A stretch of 64,000 nucleotides of DNA, taken from contig BTPG01000005.1 in assembly GCA_036245525.1 (NCBI GenBank), forward strand, positions 122,252,779 to 122,316,778. Reading direction: 5' to 3'. Below, one piece after another: positions 1 through 10,418 of the stretch (position 1 is its first letter; the number at the start of each line of letters is the position of its first letter). This stretch comes from Semisulcospira habei (lineage: Eukaryota; Mollusca; Gastropoda; Semisulcospiridae). Both the position numbers and the translations under genes were made by a program. The notes beneath the pieces are model-generated. The model ran no database searches and was not told the DNA's origin. It saw only the letters and a program-made list of their open reading frames with translations.

Positions 1-1225
1 AGGTACACTCCCTTCTCAAGGTCGCGTACTGCATGGGTCAGGACACGCGTGAAGAACAGGTTGAACATCACGGGGGCAAGAACACAACCTTGTTTCACAC
101 CGTTGGAAATGTCGAAGAGTGCGGATGTGTCGCCGTTTGACTGGACAAGTCCTACCATTCCATCATGGAAGAGGCGGATGATGTTGGGGAACTTCCTGGG
201 GCAGCCGAGCTTTGCGAGGACGAGGATGACCCAAGGAACTTCTCTGTTCACGGTGTCGAATGCTTTGGTCAGATCAAGACAGCGTAGAGGTCCATGTGCT
301 GCTCAATGCACTTCTCCTGGACCTGTCTCACAGAGAAGACCATGCCGACTGTGCTGCGGCCGGGTCTGAAGCCACACTGAGCGTCTGGGAGTGCTTCCTC
401 AGATACAGAGCTGAACAGGCGGTTGAGGATGACTCTCGCGAGGATCTTGTCAGCAATGGACAAGAGTGAGATCCCTCGGTAATTGGCACAGTATGCTTTG
501 CTGCCCTTGTTCTTGAACAGGGAGATGATTGTAGCATCTCTAAATTCCTGTGGCATGTTCTCCTCTGGGCAGATGCATGTCAGAATGTTGAGGAAGGCGT
601 CAAGGGTCTCAGGTCCAGCTGCTTTGAAGAACTCTGCGGGGATGCCGACCATGCCTGCAGCCTTGCCGGAGCTAGTCTGGTTGATCGCTTCCTTGACCTC
701 GTCCAGGGTAGGCGGGAGGTCAAGGTCATCCAGTGTCGGCTTCTGGGGAATCATGTCCAGGGCTGCAGGATCGACAGTGGAAGGCAGGTTCAGCAGATTT
801 GAGAAGTGTTCTCTCTAGCGCTCAGTGATGCTGCCTTTGTCCTTCAGCAAAGTGAAGCCGTCGGAAGAAAAGAGAGGGGTCTGGCAGGGCCGTAGACAGC
901 TTTCATAGCGCTGAAAAACTCCTTGTAGTTGTTGGATTCAGCAAAGTGTTCAAGTTCTTTTGCCTTGCTGTCCCACCAGGTGTCCTGCATTTGCGGAGCT
1001 CTCTCTGGGCTTTTCTCTGGAGGTGTTTGAAGCGGTCTTTTTTGGACAAGGAGTTGATGTCGTTCTGCAACTCGATGAAGGCACTGCGCTTTTGCTCCAG
1101 TATCTTGTTGATCTCTTCATTGTTCTCATCGAACCAATCCTGGTGTACCCTCTGCTTGGGTCCAAGCACGTCTTTGGCAGACTCCGTCACCATCCCCTTG
1201 AACTGGTTCCACATTTCAGTTGGGT
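1..1225 (-). pseudogene. LINE reverse transcriptase relic, cut by the window edge
   Basis: Read on the reverse strand from about 1214 down to 1, this is the middle of a non-LTR retrotransposon polyprotein. The first part (1214-903) is the basic linker between endonuclease and RT. A conserved block follows (754-269) with the RT motifs SGKAAG, PAEFFKAAGPETL, NYRGISLL and CGFRPGRST, and then, in another frame, FDTVN-like and GVKQGCVLAP-like segments towards position 1. The catalytic FADD box would lie beyond the left edge. Several frameshifts separate the blocks, so it cannot be expressed. It resembles neither of the other two LINE groups in the window closely. The clade (RTE-like or CR1-like) cannot be decided by eye. 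It ends abruptly at about 1225, next to an unrelated LINE tail. Confidence 0.85.
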
Positions 1226-1235
1226 TGCAAGAAGG

Positions 1236-1360
<125 letters not shown>

Positions 1361-1415
1361 GTTAGTCCAGCAAACATGTAAGACATACTAAACACATTTA
1401 TAAGGAGATATTAGT
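1361..1415 (+). repeat. Fragment of dispersed repeat R
   Basis: The segment containing GTCCAGC, GTAAGACATACTAA and ATAAGGAGATATT matches the 3' part of the repeats at 11429-11735, 34945-35234 and 39919-40173. No coding capacity is seen. The following bases to about 1690 show nothing recognisable apart from a short (GGTG)n run. Confidence 0.5.
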
Positions 1416-1687
1416 GCGTTACTGCATGGAGTAGGTGTCTTTAAATATTTTAAATAGTGCTATTGTTGTGTGATTCACAAAACAGCAAGCAAACGACCAT
1501 CAGATCGACATCGGCAGCGCCGGATCAATCAGTTTTCAAGGTGGGTGGGTGGGTGGGTGCTCAACTTTTATTTTTTCTATTGCCAGGGTCTAGTATATAT
1601 ATATATCAAAACACCACAACCGAAACTGCTCTTCTGACGTTTTTCAAAGTTTCTAACTGGTGTTACGTACGGCACTGAAGCACAAGC

Positions 1688-1880
1688 GTTACAACTCAAT
1701 TTTAAACACACTTATTTATAGTTTGATGCCAGCCGAGGGGGGGGGGGGGTGGTGGTGCTGTAGTACCAACGCACCCCCCACCCCCACTGGATTCGGCCCT
1801 GATCGGTCGTAGTTGGCCCGAATACAGCAGGTCGCGGGCCAAGGACGGCCAGCCGATGTCGGCCCGATGACTAAAGCGTA
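1688..1880. repeat. Degenerate family E element
   Basis: The right part (about 1785-1872) carries GGCCCGAATAC, GCGGGCCAAGGACGGCC and CCGATGTCGGCCCGATGAC, matching arms of the family E hairpins at 11739 and 46314. A G-run and a C-rich stretch interrupt the left part. The hairpin is no longer intact. Confidence 0.45.
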
Positions 1881-2003
1881 CTGGGAAGTAATGCATTTTC
1901 ATGCACATTCAATGTCTGACTTTTATGTCAAGTAAATCAATGAATTTGCACTATTGCATGTCACCCACTCCCTGCAAAAGCACAGTCGACGATACCGAAC
2001 TCC

Positions 2004-2067
2004 GAGAGGCATAGATCCTCATGTGACCCACAGTAAAACATGGGCACATGAGGATTTATGCCGCTTG
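2004..2067. repeat. Family A hairpin, diverged
   Basis: Left arm GAGAGGCATAGATCCTCATG pairs with right arm CACATGAGGATTTATGCCGC, but the centre has lost symmetry. A right flank ends in AGGGGTTAAC near 2153-2162, like the outer ends of better preserved copies. Confidence 0.7.
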
Positions 2068-2245
2068 CTGGCCTCCTCTATATCTGTGTGATTCAGGCAG
2101 TGACTCTGTGGTAGTTTCAGAGGTGGTACAGATTGTAGATAACCGCAGATAAGGGGTTAACCTCTCAATATAGACAAACAAACAATATGCTGAATGACGT
2201 GACCGCCGTAGTTTAAGTTGTCAGCATCCAAGACGTGTGTTGATT

Positions 2246-2470
2246 TTAACCCATTTAGCCCCGACGCCCTACAGCAGGAGATGGATTGACCATCATTGAT
2301 ATTGATACTTCAAGGGTAGTGCCAGATTAGCTTGGTGCCTGAATGCGCGAAGCTAAGCTGGCACTACCCTTGAATTATCATGGTCTGTCCATCTCCTGCA
2401 AGTGGTACACAGTCGTTGCGTACACACCTCGAAAATTTGGGAAATGCAGCCGTGGGGTTAAATGTGTTAA
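2246..2470. mobile_element. Family B palindromic mini-element, TTAA-bounded
   Basis: The unit begins TTAACCCATTTAGCCCCGAC and ends GGGGTTAAATGTGTTAA, so its ends form inverted repeats just inside TTAA. The core (about 2304-2392) is a hairpin of subtype II: CAAGGGTAGTGCCAGATTAG on the left and its complement on the right. No coding sequence is present. The TTAA ends resemble piggyBac-type target duplications; that assignment is inferred. Confidence 0.75.
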
Positions 2471-2712
2471 ATAAAAAAACCAAAACAAACAAATCAAACA
2501 ACAACAACAACAAAAAAAAAACTACGAAAGTTTCGCATAGCGTGGACGCATATCCTCTATTCTCAGGGGCAGTGCACATGCATGCATGAGTCTCTAAATA
2601 CGATACTCCTTGTATTACCAACACACGATCCGCTGTGACTTTGAAAGAAAAAATGGCTGGTTTCTATTACCGGACGCTGTATAAACAAATAGTCCGTGGC
2701 CGTGAGCCATCT

Positions 2713-2778
2713 GCAAGAGGCATATATTCTCATGAGTCCCTGCGTCAGCAGGGACTCATGAGAATCTATGCCTCTTGC
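2713..2778. mobile_element. Family A hairpin
   Basis: This is a 66-bp near-perfect palindrome. The arms share variants not found in most other copies (TTCTCATGAG and AGTCCCTGC on both sides). The flanks are too diverged to define the outer ends. Confidence 0.85.
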
Positions 2779-2784
2779 TGACAA

Positions 2785-3165
2785 ATCGACCCACTTTGCC
2801 TCCCTTCAGACCGAGAGGGAAATCTGGTTAGTGGGTTTACACTATATGAATGTAATGTGGAAACTTACCCCATTCATCATACTCCGACACATGACACCTT
2901 ACCCCTTGTTAGGACTCTGAAGGCGGAGTGGTGTGACGCTGGTGTGGTGTTAACACCTGTCAAAACCATGTCAACGTGCTGTTAGAAAGTCCCAGACAAA
3001 TCTCAGATACAAACCAACGCCTAGACCCAAGGAACATAGATGTAAATGAGTGAAATAGTAGTTGGAGGCGTACAGTTTATTTGATAATTTTATGCGTGTT
3101 TTTCTTTTCTGCAACATCAAGCGAAGCTTTGTCTGCTAGTTATTTGTACACTTGTTTACCATTCT
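2785..3165. other. No recognisable feature
   Basis: Mixed-composition sequence with no persuasive reading frame, simple repeat or match to another repeat in the window. Confidence 0.4.
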
Positions 3166-3307
3166 TTGCACGGGTTAGATGCATTACATGGGACAAAAAG
3201 CCTATTGCAATATGATACTAATACTGACGTGAAGAATCATAGGCTGTCGCTATTTTCCTTTTTATCTTGTCTCTGGACTGGAGATATACATGTATATATT
3301 TTCCTAT

Positions 3308-3420
3308 CGACACGTGGTGCTAGCGATCGTAGTGCTATCGACACGTAGTGCTAGCGATCTTAATGCTATCGACACGTAGATTTAACTATCGTAGTGCTAT
3401 CGACAAGGAGTGCTAGCAAA
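3308..3420 (+). repeat. 31-bp minisatellite, about 3.6 units
   Basis: CGACACGTGGTGCTAGC, CGACACGTAGTGCTAGC, CGACACGTAGATTTAAC and CGACAAGGAGTGCTAGC start at 3308, 3339, 3370 and 3401, an exact 31-bp period. Each unit ends in a GTAGTGCTAT-like stretch. Confidence 0.85.
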
Positions 3421-3478
3421 CTTAAATCATCACCAAAAACCCAAACCATCCAAGGAACATAAATACCAATTAAGATGC

Positions 3479-3590
3479 GCAAGAAGCATAGAAAGTCATG
3501 AGCACCCGCAGGTGCGGAGGCTCATGACGTTCTATGCCTCTTGCGGTTCAGTGACGGTGTTCATTTTCCTGGCATTGAGGGGGTTAATCA
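3479..3590. mobile_element. Family A hairpin with right flank
   Basis: The hairpin is at 3479-3544, with GCAAGAAGCATAGAAAGTCATG facing a diverged complementary right arm. The right flank, GGTGTTCATTTTCC then AGGGGGTTAAT, matches the outer end of the reverse-oriented units at 31484 and 53160. Confidence 0.75.
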
Positions 3591-4285
3591 TACACACTCT
3601 CAAACGCGCAATGACGGCCTCACAGGCAATATTTTGTTTAGCTTTTCAGCCACCTGATACTCTATACCTTGGACAGACGCAGTTTTGCATATCAGAAACA
3701 GGAGCCTATTACATACAACCATGTGTGGTATTCAAAACACACACTGCCTCCCTCTCGTTCTTGAAAGCGTATAGTTAGAACATGGGCGGATCTGGGGAGG
3801 GAGATCCTAGTTGTTCCGGTATCCACCCAGACCCAAAATTGTTTAAAATGCTATAACTAAGTCTCTTTTTGGGGTGTTTGGAACCCCGCCACCCCCTCCC
3901 TATTTTATTATTTTTTTTGTCGAGTTTCGACACGGCACACACACGCTACCCCCCTCCGCCCCGTTGTTTGGCGAGTGGCGAGAGTGTTGACACACACACG
4001 CCACACGCCTTCTTCCTCGTATTCCCCCCCCCCCCCCTTCCCCTCTGATTTTTCGGCCACTGGAAGAAGGTCTAGCGTCGGGGAGACCTGTTGTGCCAGG
4101 TTAAAGGTCCCAAACAAAAAGTGGGAACCCCCCCCACCCTCTAGGTAACTGATCCGCCGCTGTAGAAGGATGGATGGATGGATTGACAGCGTATAGGTCA
4201 AAGGTGGAGGGTGGAGCCTTGTGAGTTTGGCGCTGCAAATCGCTTGAGCTTTCACGAACATTTCGAAAAGTTTTTCAATGTTAGT
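3591..4285. other. No gene; C-rich and low-complexity stretches
   Basis: Contains a C-run near 4025-4038 and short purine/pyrimidine runs. Open frames here come from biased composition. Confidence 0.4.
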
Positions 4286-4332
4286 TAGTTAGTTATTGGG
4301 GTTTGACGCCGAGCAGACGACTAAGGCCATCT
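4286..4332 (+). repeat. Dispersed repeat K
   Basis: (TTAG)n followed by GGGTTTGACGCCGAGCAGAC and GACTAAGGCCATCT. Related copies are at 24893-24953 (+) and 54337-54390 (-). It looks like the end of a short retroelement of unknown type. Confidence 0.6.
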
Positions 4333-4356
4333 GTAAAAGGATCCAAGTATACTATA

Positions 4357-4480
4357 AGTTATTGGTAGTAGGAGCTTGCTGCACTGACGGACCACTGTAG
4401 GCCTGAGGGAGGTCAGAGGAACCATTGTCTCCCTCAGGCCTACAAAGGTCCGTGCAGCAAGCCATTGCTACCAATAACGT
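4357..4480. repeat. Family F hairpin, copy 1
   Basis: TTATTGGTAGTAGGAGCTTG on the left faces AAGCCATTGCTACCAATAA on the right. An inner block around TGTAGGCCTGAGGGAG is also self-complementary. The outer stem is shared with copy 2. Confidence 0.75.
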
Positions 4481-4770
4481 ACTTGTTGTCATTCCTTTAC
4501 TATTTTCGTAAAATAAATCAAGCTGAAATCGTCTGTCCTGGAGCACGCCAGACATGACTGACGACAAAGGAATATACATTTATACATAATAGACTTATGA
4601 CGCAATTTAAAATCTTTCAAGACGTTGCCGTCTCCAGTAGTGTGCCTGTTGTTTCAAACAACACAAAGTAACTTCGTACTTTAGAACGTTTTGGTGATCT
4701 TTTATAAAACAAAACTGGTATGGTTTGTACTAAAGAGATTGGTCGTGTGACGTAAGGATGAAAACAATAT

Positions 4771-4917
4771 AAGTTATTGGTAGCAAGGTTTTGGTACACG
4801 GACCCTTGTAAGCCTGAGGGTGGTCAAAGGAACATTGTACCCAGAAGGCCGAAGGTTCCTTTGACCTCCCAAATGCCTACACGGGTCCGTGCAGCAAGCC
4901 CCTGCTACCAATAACGT
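4771..4917. repeat. Family F hairpin, copy 2
   Basis: AGTTATTGGTAGCAAGG faces CCCCTGCTACCAATAACGT. The inner stem pairs GGTCAAAGGAAC with GTTCCTTTGACC. It sits in the second tandem unit at the same relative place as copy 1. Confidence 0.75.
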
Positions 4918-4954
4918 ATTTGTTTTCATTCTCCCACTATTTTCTTACCAACAA

Positions 4955-4991
<37 letters not shown>

Positions 4992-5456
4992 CCGACCTGG
5001 ATAGAGCCAGACATTACTGACGTAAAATGAATATATATTTATACATAATAGACGTATGACGTAATTTAAAATCTTTCATGACGTTGCCGTCTCCAGTAGT
5101 GTCGCTGTTGTTTCGAACAACAACACTAAGTAACTTTTTACTTCAGAACGTGTTGGTAGTCGTTTATAGAACAAAACTCGCATCCAAGATGCGTCAGAAA
5201 GAGGGCTACAAGAAGTCCACCATTTGTCGCTACAAGGGTTTTTGTATCACGGTCACATGGTACGGTTTGCGCTAAAGGGATTGGTCGTGTGACGTAGGGA
5301 TGAAAACAAAGTATATTGTAGCCCGGCTATGGCGGGACAGGTTCAGGTTTACAGTATGCGAGAACGTGGACTTAAACGGCCGACCCGGCCAGGTCTAATC
5401 CAGAAGTCTTAGCATACTGTCATGACAGTACGTTGGTTGGTTGGTTAGTTCGGGGT

Positions 5457-5674
5457 TTAATCCGTTCAGTGCCAGCTGACGCAGATTGTGTTTCCGCAGT
5501 CTTTGTTAATTCAATACCACAAAAACTACAACAACAAACAAACAAACAAACAAAACAATCTAGCTGTTCGAGAAACATGGATTCAAAGTGGTGTCAGCAA
5601 GAGCGTAGATCCTCACAAACCCCCGTAACTTGCAGGCGGGTGTTGTTCATATTTCTTGGCACTGAACGGGTTAG
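5457..5674. mobile_element. Family A unit, reverse orientation, hairpin decayed
   Basis: The outer ends are intact: TTAATCCGTTCAGTGCC on the left and GGCACTGAACGGGTTA on the right. Inside, AGCAAGAGCGTAGATCCTCA remains as one arm, but the opposite arm is lost. A G-rich tract (5718-5752) follows downstream. Confidence 0.75.
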
Positions 5675-5679
5675 CGTTC

Positions 5680-6106
5680 ACGGCACCGGAGTTATACAGG
5701 GCTATTTATGGGTGTTGGGGGGGGGGGGGCGGGTGGGGGGGGGGGGGGGCGGGGCATGGACATCTATTGCTAATGAAGTACGACCTGAACACTGATCAAT
5801 TCAGGCGAACATGCACCTGTGCCATTTTGAGACCTTCCAGCGCTATTGAAACAGCCCGCCTAGTACGGATAAGGCCGGGCCGACCGTTTCAGATCATTTT
5901 CTCGCACACCCATGATTTAGAAGCGGCTGTTGACGCCGGGCTGTTCAAGCCGTCAAAGGTGAATCTCAAATTATCTCCATGAGATCTGATTCTACATTTC
6001 CACTTCCCTCCTTTGGTCTCACTTGACGGCACATCGACATCGAAACAATCGCTGTTAGGTTTATCCATAGACTTTTCCCTAAGTCTAATATTACAATAAT
6101 AGTAAC
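5680..6106. other. No gene; long G-run
   Basis: Apart from the G-rich tract near 5718-5752, which produces glycine-rich frames, nothing recognisable is present. Confidence 0.4.
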
Positions 6107-6440
6107 AGATTTAAAGTACCATTACGCGTAAATCTGAAGACACATTTCAGCACCATTTGCGTTAATTATGCCTTGTCGACACAGACGATCAATTTTAACA
6201 GCAGTTTGGACATGCTGCAAACACACACGCATATTCGCACTTCTGTATTTTGCACAGCCGTTAGCGTGTCAATCTAATTTTAGCTGTTTCTCGTACTGAT
6301 ACAGCTGTATTTCTAGAACGGAGTGGAGTCATTGTCAGGTTACTTGATATTAAGACGACCTGTGCTGAACTGCATTCTCTTGTGTCTAAATGAACCATAA
6401 CTAGAACTGTATGTAGCGTTTCGTAACCATCTGTTACAGA
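6107..6440 (-). repeat. Dispersed repeat I, copy 1
   Basis: Read on the reverse strand this matches 44069-44396 over about 330 bp. Shared blocks include GGTTACGAAACGCTACA, GTTATGGTTCATTTAGACAC, GACTCCACTCCGTTCTA and GTGTCTTCAGATTTA. Small indels differ between the copies and no frame is conserved, so it is likely a non-coding interspersed repeat, not an exon. Confidence 0.75.
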
Positions 6441-6830
6441 AGTGTACCTTTGAACAGTTAGACGGTAGTGGGCTTTTAAGAATTTTCCTTCAACATTGAC
6501 GTCAGTATGCGTCATAATTAGCGTCATTCTCTCACGCCTCGACCACATTTGCCCAAGGCAATAATCGCCCGTGAAGTATGCCATACGTCTGGATATTTTC
6601 AAGAACAATAGTCGTAGCGCCAGTGGAGAAGCGAATAAGCAAGGCGTATCCTTCTCATGCGCAATTAAATCTAAATTGATAAAAGATGAAAAAAAAAATC
6701 ACTTAACACGTTGAAGGCCGAGAAAATGTGAACACACCCAACTGCAAGAGGTATAGATCCTCATGAGCCACCGCATTCGCGGGGGCTCATGAGGATCTAT
6801 GCCTCTTGCTGATACCAGTTGGAATCCATG

Positions 6831-7502
6831 CTGCCAGCTGCCACCAAACTCGCTGTCTCTCTCATCTTATCTCGCATCGACTACTGCAACTCTCTCCTTT
6901 CTGGCCTTCCTCACTCCACCACTCTCACTCTCCAGCGCGTCCAGAACAATGCTGCCCGCCTCGTCCTCAGAAAGAAAAAATCCGACCACATCACTCCCCT
7001 GCTCAAGCTCCTTCACTGGCTCCCCATCCCCCAACGCATCCAATACAAGATTCTGTCTCTCTGCTACAAATCCCTGAACAACTACGCTCCTGCGTATCTC
7101 TCCAACTTACTTCACCCCTACACTCCTCCCCGCTCCCTCCGCTCCGCCTCTGACCCTCTCCGCCTCCTCATCCCCCGCACCAAACTCAGCACTTTCGGCC
7201 CCCGCTCTTTCTCAGTATACGGTCCAACCACCTGGAACACTCTCCCACTCTCTCTCCGTCAGAAACACTCGCTCTCCTCCTTCCAGTCTGCCCTTAAAAC
7301 TCATCTCTTTCAACAGTTCTAGCACTATATCACCACACTCCCCAGCCCAAGCTGACCGTCCTAATGTATCTTCACTATTTGTGTTACGTGAGTCATTTTC
7401 TAAAGCGTGCGCATGCGTGTGCGAGTTGTGAGTGCGCGCTTAGAGTTATAATTATTATAAGATAAGCGCATTATAAATACCGTAATTATTATTATTATTA
7501 TT
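6831..7502 (+). mobile_element. L2-like LINE, 5'-truncated
   Basis: This is the 3' end of an L2/CR1-like LINE: the C-terminal RT/thumb region, a short 3' UTR and an (ATT)n tail at 7484-7502. It is closely related to the copy at 56393-57290. It lies inside a family A element, and only a 3-bp ATG is repeated at the junction, so a longer target duplication is not obvious. Confidence 0.85.
6837..7322 (+). pseudogene. C-terminal RT fragment of the L2-like LINE
   Basis: An open frame of about 160 residues with the typical C-terminal sequence of L2-type polymerases: ATKLAVSLILSRIDYCNSLL, LQRVQNNAARLVLRKKK, LHWLPIPQRIQYKILSL, YTPPRSLRSASDPLRL, FGPRSFSVYGPTTWNTLP and a final LFQQF stop. It lacks the endonuclease, the finger/palm domains and FADD, so it is inactive. 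The frame is uninterrupted, which suggests a fairly young insertion. Confidence 0.9.
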
Positions 7503-7689
7503 ATGTTCCTAGCAAAGCTAGGGCTTGCTGATGTTGAGTTGACGAAGACTGCACAAACACAGTCTCCGTCAACGGGCACTGAACGGGTTTAGCTCTGTTA
7601 GAGTATGGCGACAGCATGACACGAAGTTTAAAACAAACGAGGAAAATAATGGAAGTTGGCACCCTTTGACGCAATTGTCAAACGTTGTG

Positions 7690-7840
7690 AAAGGTGCTAG
7701 GTTCGATTCCCAGTTCCCGCGTTAGATTAATTCTCCTTTATACGCGTCACCATCAAGTTCGGCGGAACGTTGGTGGTTCTCTGCCCGGGTACTCCGGTTT
7801 TTCCTCCTCTTCTACTTGTGTTCCGGTTACAAGCCACCAT
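7690..7840 (+). repeat. Possible tRNA-derived SINE fragment
   Basis: GGTTCGATTCC at 7700-7710 is a good pol III B box. TCTGCCCGGGTACTCCGG downstream resembles a central domain seen in several SINE families. No convincing A box is visible, and a family B element interrupts the sequence at 7841. Confidence 0.35.
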
Positions 7841-8028
7841 TTAACCCATTACATCCTGCGGCTGATTAAAAAATTGCATGTTGTCCTATGAAGGCTACAT
7901 TACAGACTAGGAGATAGATCAGCCATTTTAGTTTAAGGGTATTCTGGCGCCAAGATATTCTGGCGCCACCCTTGAACTATCATGGTTGATCCATATATTG
8001 CTGTGTTGTGTTGGGGCTAAATGAATTT
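7841..8028. mobile_element. Family B palindromic mini-element
   Basis: Starts TTAACCCATTACATCCTG; the core (about 7925-7983) contains ATTCTGGCGCC twice in inverted order and ends CCCTTGAACTATCATGG. The right end (GGGGCTAAATGAATTTA) is diverged. Confidence 0.65.
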
Positions 8029-8029
8029 A

Positions 8030-9142
8030 CAATATTGATGACCAATCTTTGACAACGTAAACAAGAATTATAACATGTCTGTATGCTCACCCCGTAAGGA
8101 CGAGGCAGCGAGGTCAGTGTGCACAAGACAAAGTTGACACTGCCCATACACTTTATATTGCATCCTAAAGAGTTCAGTTTGTCTGGACTGCTGGCTTTCA
8201 TTTTGAAATCGGGAATCAGTTTAGTTTCTGGCGAAAGTCGAGGGCAGGGGGGGGGGTGGGGTGGGGGGTGGGGGTGGGGGGATGAGGGGGGAGAGAGAGG
8301 GAGGGGGAGGATTTACATGGTTTCCAGAACTCAGACTTCCTCCCAGGTTTTGGAAAATGACGAGATGTGTCATAGGCATTGCATGACTCCATTAAGTGAA
8401 TTCATGTGCTTATCCTCGTCTCCAGTCCCCCGCCCTCCCCCTTCCCACACACACGTCAACCCCCACTCCCACCCCCTTTCTCGTTGACTGATATTTCATA
8501 ACTCCCAGGCAAAGCCTTCCTGCGGTAATGTTTAAATGTTATAAGATATTTTAATTTTTTTTTAAAAAATCTGAGTCTTTATGAAAAACAAATGTCATTT
8601 GTACATTGAAGACTTGGTATTCATATGATTCTCTGCGTTCATCCTCCACCTCGCCGTAAAGTTTTGTGAGCAAAAGGTCTCTGGGCCGACTAGCTTTATT
8701 TCCATACCTCGTCAGCACGATCTCCTACACGCCACTGTAAAGACATTTTTTATGAGTATGTTTATTGGCCAGTGTCATGCTAACTCATTCAAGCTATTGA
8801 TGCGGGCGCCTTGAGTGAGTGAAACATCGGGCCATCGATTGAGTTTAGCGCTTCATTTAGGAGCAAGATCCCGGTAGGCTAAAGGTCTTTGGGCCGAACG
8901 TCGGATACGACCTCTGCCCGCAAATCTGCCTGGTACCATGGTAATTAGACACGCATTTACCATGGTAATTAGACACACACGCAGGTCGAAAGAATGACAA
9001 GAATACACGCAGGCGATTTATCTACCTTTCAGCCTTAGTCTGTCGCATATATCCTTCGTGTAGAATTACTGGTAATTAGCGATACTGGTGGTCAATCTTA
9101 GCTCTGCATTTATCAAAAGACAATGCGGTTGCACTCGAAATA
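8030..9142. other. No gene; G-rich tract and a short direct repeat
   Basis: A G/A-rich tract lies at 8244-8310. ACCATGGTAATTAGACAC occurs twice near 8935-8978. Reading frames here reflect these biases. Confidence 0.4.
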
Positions 9143-9147
9143 GCAAC

Positions 9148-9860
9148 TGTTACATTTGTGGTTGTGTTATTCTTTTGAGTGTATGTGTGTGTTGATAATA
9201 GAAAAGATCCGATATTCATTTGAGTTATTTTGGGAAAGAATTACGTACCTTTTTAGTAGGATTCATTTTCTTTGCAGGGAGAATTGCGATCGATTTTTGT
9301 TGTGACGCGTATTTTCGCTACAATGTTGTAAAGTTTGACCTACATTAGACTGGAAGGTTCGAACGATCTTTCTAGTGACCTCAGATATGACGTCAAAGTT
9401 GTTGGCTACATTTCGTAACATTGTATCGAATGCGCCTAGATGTTAGTCGAAAGCTGTAGTTAGTTCTAGTGTTCTTTTTAATGAATATTAATGAGTTTTA
9501 GTTACGGCGTTTTCTTTTCTGATTGGTTGAGTTGTGTGAATTTGCTGGATTGTTCTGGAATTCTGTAATAGTATAAAAGACGGTGTTAGGAAATATGTGT
9601 GTACATTGTATGAGAGACGCAGTGAGTCAAAAGTGTTGATGCATTATAGAGGAGACAGTGTATCAGTGTTGGTGCATTTGTGGACGCAGTGTGCTGAGAG
9701 TGCATCGTGAGAATAAAATATTGTTGTGTTACTCCAGTGTGGTCTACAACCTTGTGCCACGTGTGACGAGTTGCAGGTGAGTGAAGTTTCTTTACAAGAA
9801 CCCTACGTGCGTGCGTCTGGTGTAATTGTATCATACTACGACTACGACTACCACGTAACA
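9148..9860 (+). mobile_element. Solo LTR with 5-bp target duplication
   Basis: This 713-bp block begins TGTTAC and ends GTAACA, the canonical TG..CA inverted ends of an LTR. GCAAC directly precedes it (9143-9147) and directly follows it (9861-9865), a 5-bp target duplication. Inside are a TATA box (GTATAAAAG at 9571) and a poly-A signal (AATAAA at 9712) in the expected order. No internal gag/pol or second LTR is nearby, so recombination probably removed the body. A Gypsy-type origin fits the 5-bp duplication but is not proven. Confidence 0.8.
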
Positions 9861-10036
9861 GCAACACTACCAATCTTTTTGTGCGCGAGCGACTAGAGAT
9901 GTACCAATCAGTTATATCTGCGCGCTCTTGGACGTTTGCGATTAGAAACAGAAACAGTGTCCCACGTAACCCGGACACCTTCCATGAGCGTTTACTCATT
10001 CAGTCGCTGGCGAGACAAGGGAATTATACTCGATTT

Positions 10037-10100
10037 CAAGACGCACAGAGCCTCATGAGTCCCCGCTGGTGCGGGGGCTCATGAGGAGCCGTGTTTCTTG
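10037..10100. mobile_element. Family A hairpin
   Basis: A 64-bp palindrome with a variant centre, GAGCCTCATGAGTCCCCGC against GCGGGGGCTCATGAGGAGCC. The GAGCC variant is present in both arms. Confidence 0.8.
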
Positions 10101-10217
10101 CTGGCTCTTTTTATTTTTCGTGTTCCTCGACCGGACGCACATTCGGCACGGAAATCTTTGACCATTAAATGACCAGAAGCCCAGTACTCCAAGGAACATG
10201 GATATAAACTGAACTCA

Positions 10218-10254
10218 GCAAGAGACATAGATCCCATGGATCTATGTCTCTTGC
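10218..10254. repeat. Minimal family A hairpin
   Basis: Only the outer 18 bp of each arm remain (GCAAGAGACATAGATC and its complement), meeting at CCATGG with one extra C. The whole GC-rich inner stem is missing. Confidence 0.75.
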
Positions 10255-10346
10255 AGTCGGGTCGCGTTCAGTTTTTAAAAGGAGAGATGTAAGCAGATGT
10301 TGCATAACATTTTTGTTGTTGTTGGTAACGCTGCATTTTTAGGGGG

Positions 10347-10359
10347 TTTGTGTGTGTGT

Positions 10360-10390
<31 letters not shown>

Positions 10391-10418
10391 GTGGGGGGTG
10401 GGGGGAGGGGGGGAGATG
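10347..10418 (+). repeat. (TG)n followed by G-run
   Basis: TG repeats (10347-10372) followed by G-rich sequence to 10418. Confidence 0.9.

Larger units (their letters stand above)
4355..5313 (+). repeat. Tandem duplication of a hairpin-bearing unit
   Basis: Unit 1 (4355-4769, 415 bp) and unit 2 (4770-5313) share the hairpin, then TTTATACATAATAGAC, TTAAAATCTTTCA, GACGTTGCCGTCTCCAGTAG and GGTCGTGTGACGTA in the same order. Unit 2 is longer because of a poly-A tract (4951-4987) and an insertion of about 80 bp near 5178-5258. No conserved frame survives across the two units. Confidence 0.85.
6703..7591. mobile_element. Family A unit split by a LINE insertion
   Basis: The left end TTAACACGTTGAAGGCC and hairpin (6744-6809) continue to GGAATCCATG at 6830. 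The matching right half resumes at about 7503 (TTCCTAGC...) and ends GGGCACTGAACGGGTTTA. In the uninterrupted unit at 41944 these two parts are contiguous (GAATCCATGTTCC), so a younger LINE was inserted here. Confidence 0.8.

Noticed and set aside
7700..7710. Functional tRNA gene
   Set aside because: A B box is present but no A box or cloverleaf could be drawn.
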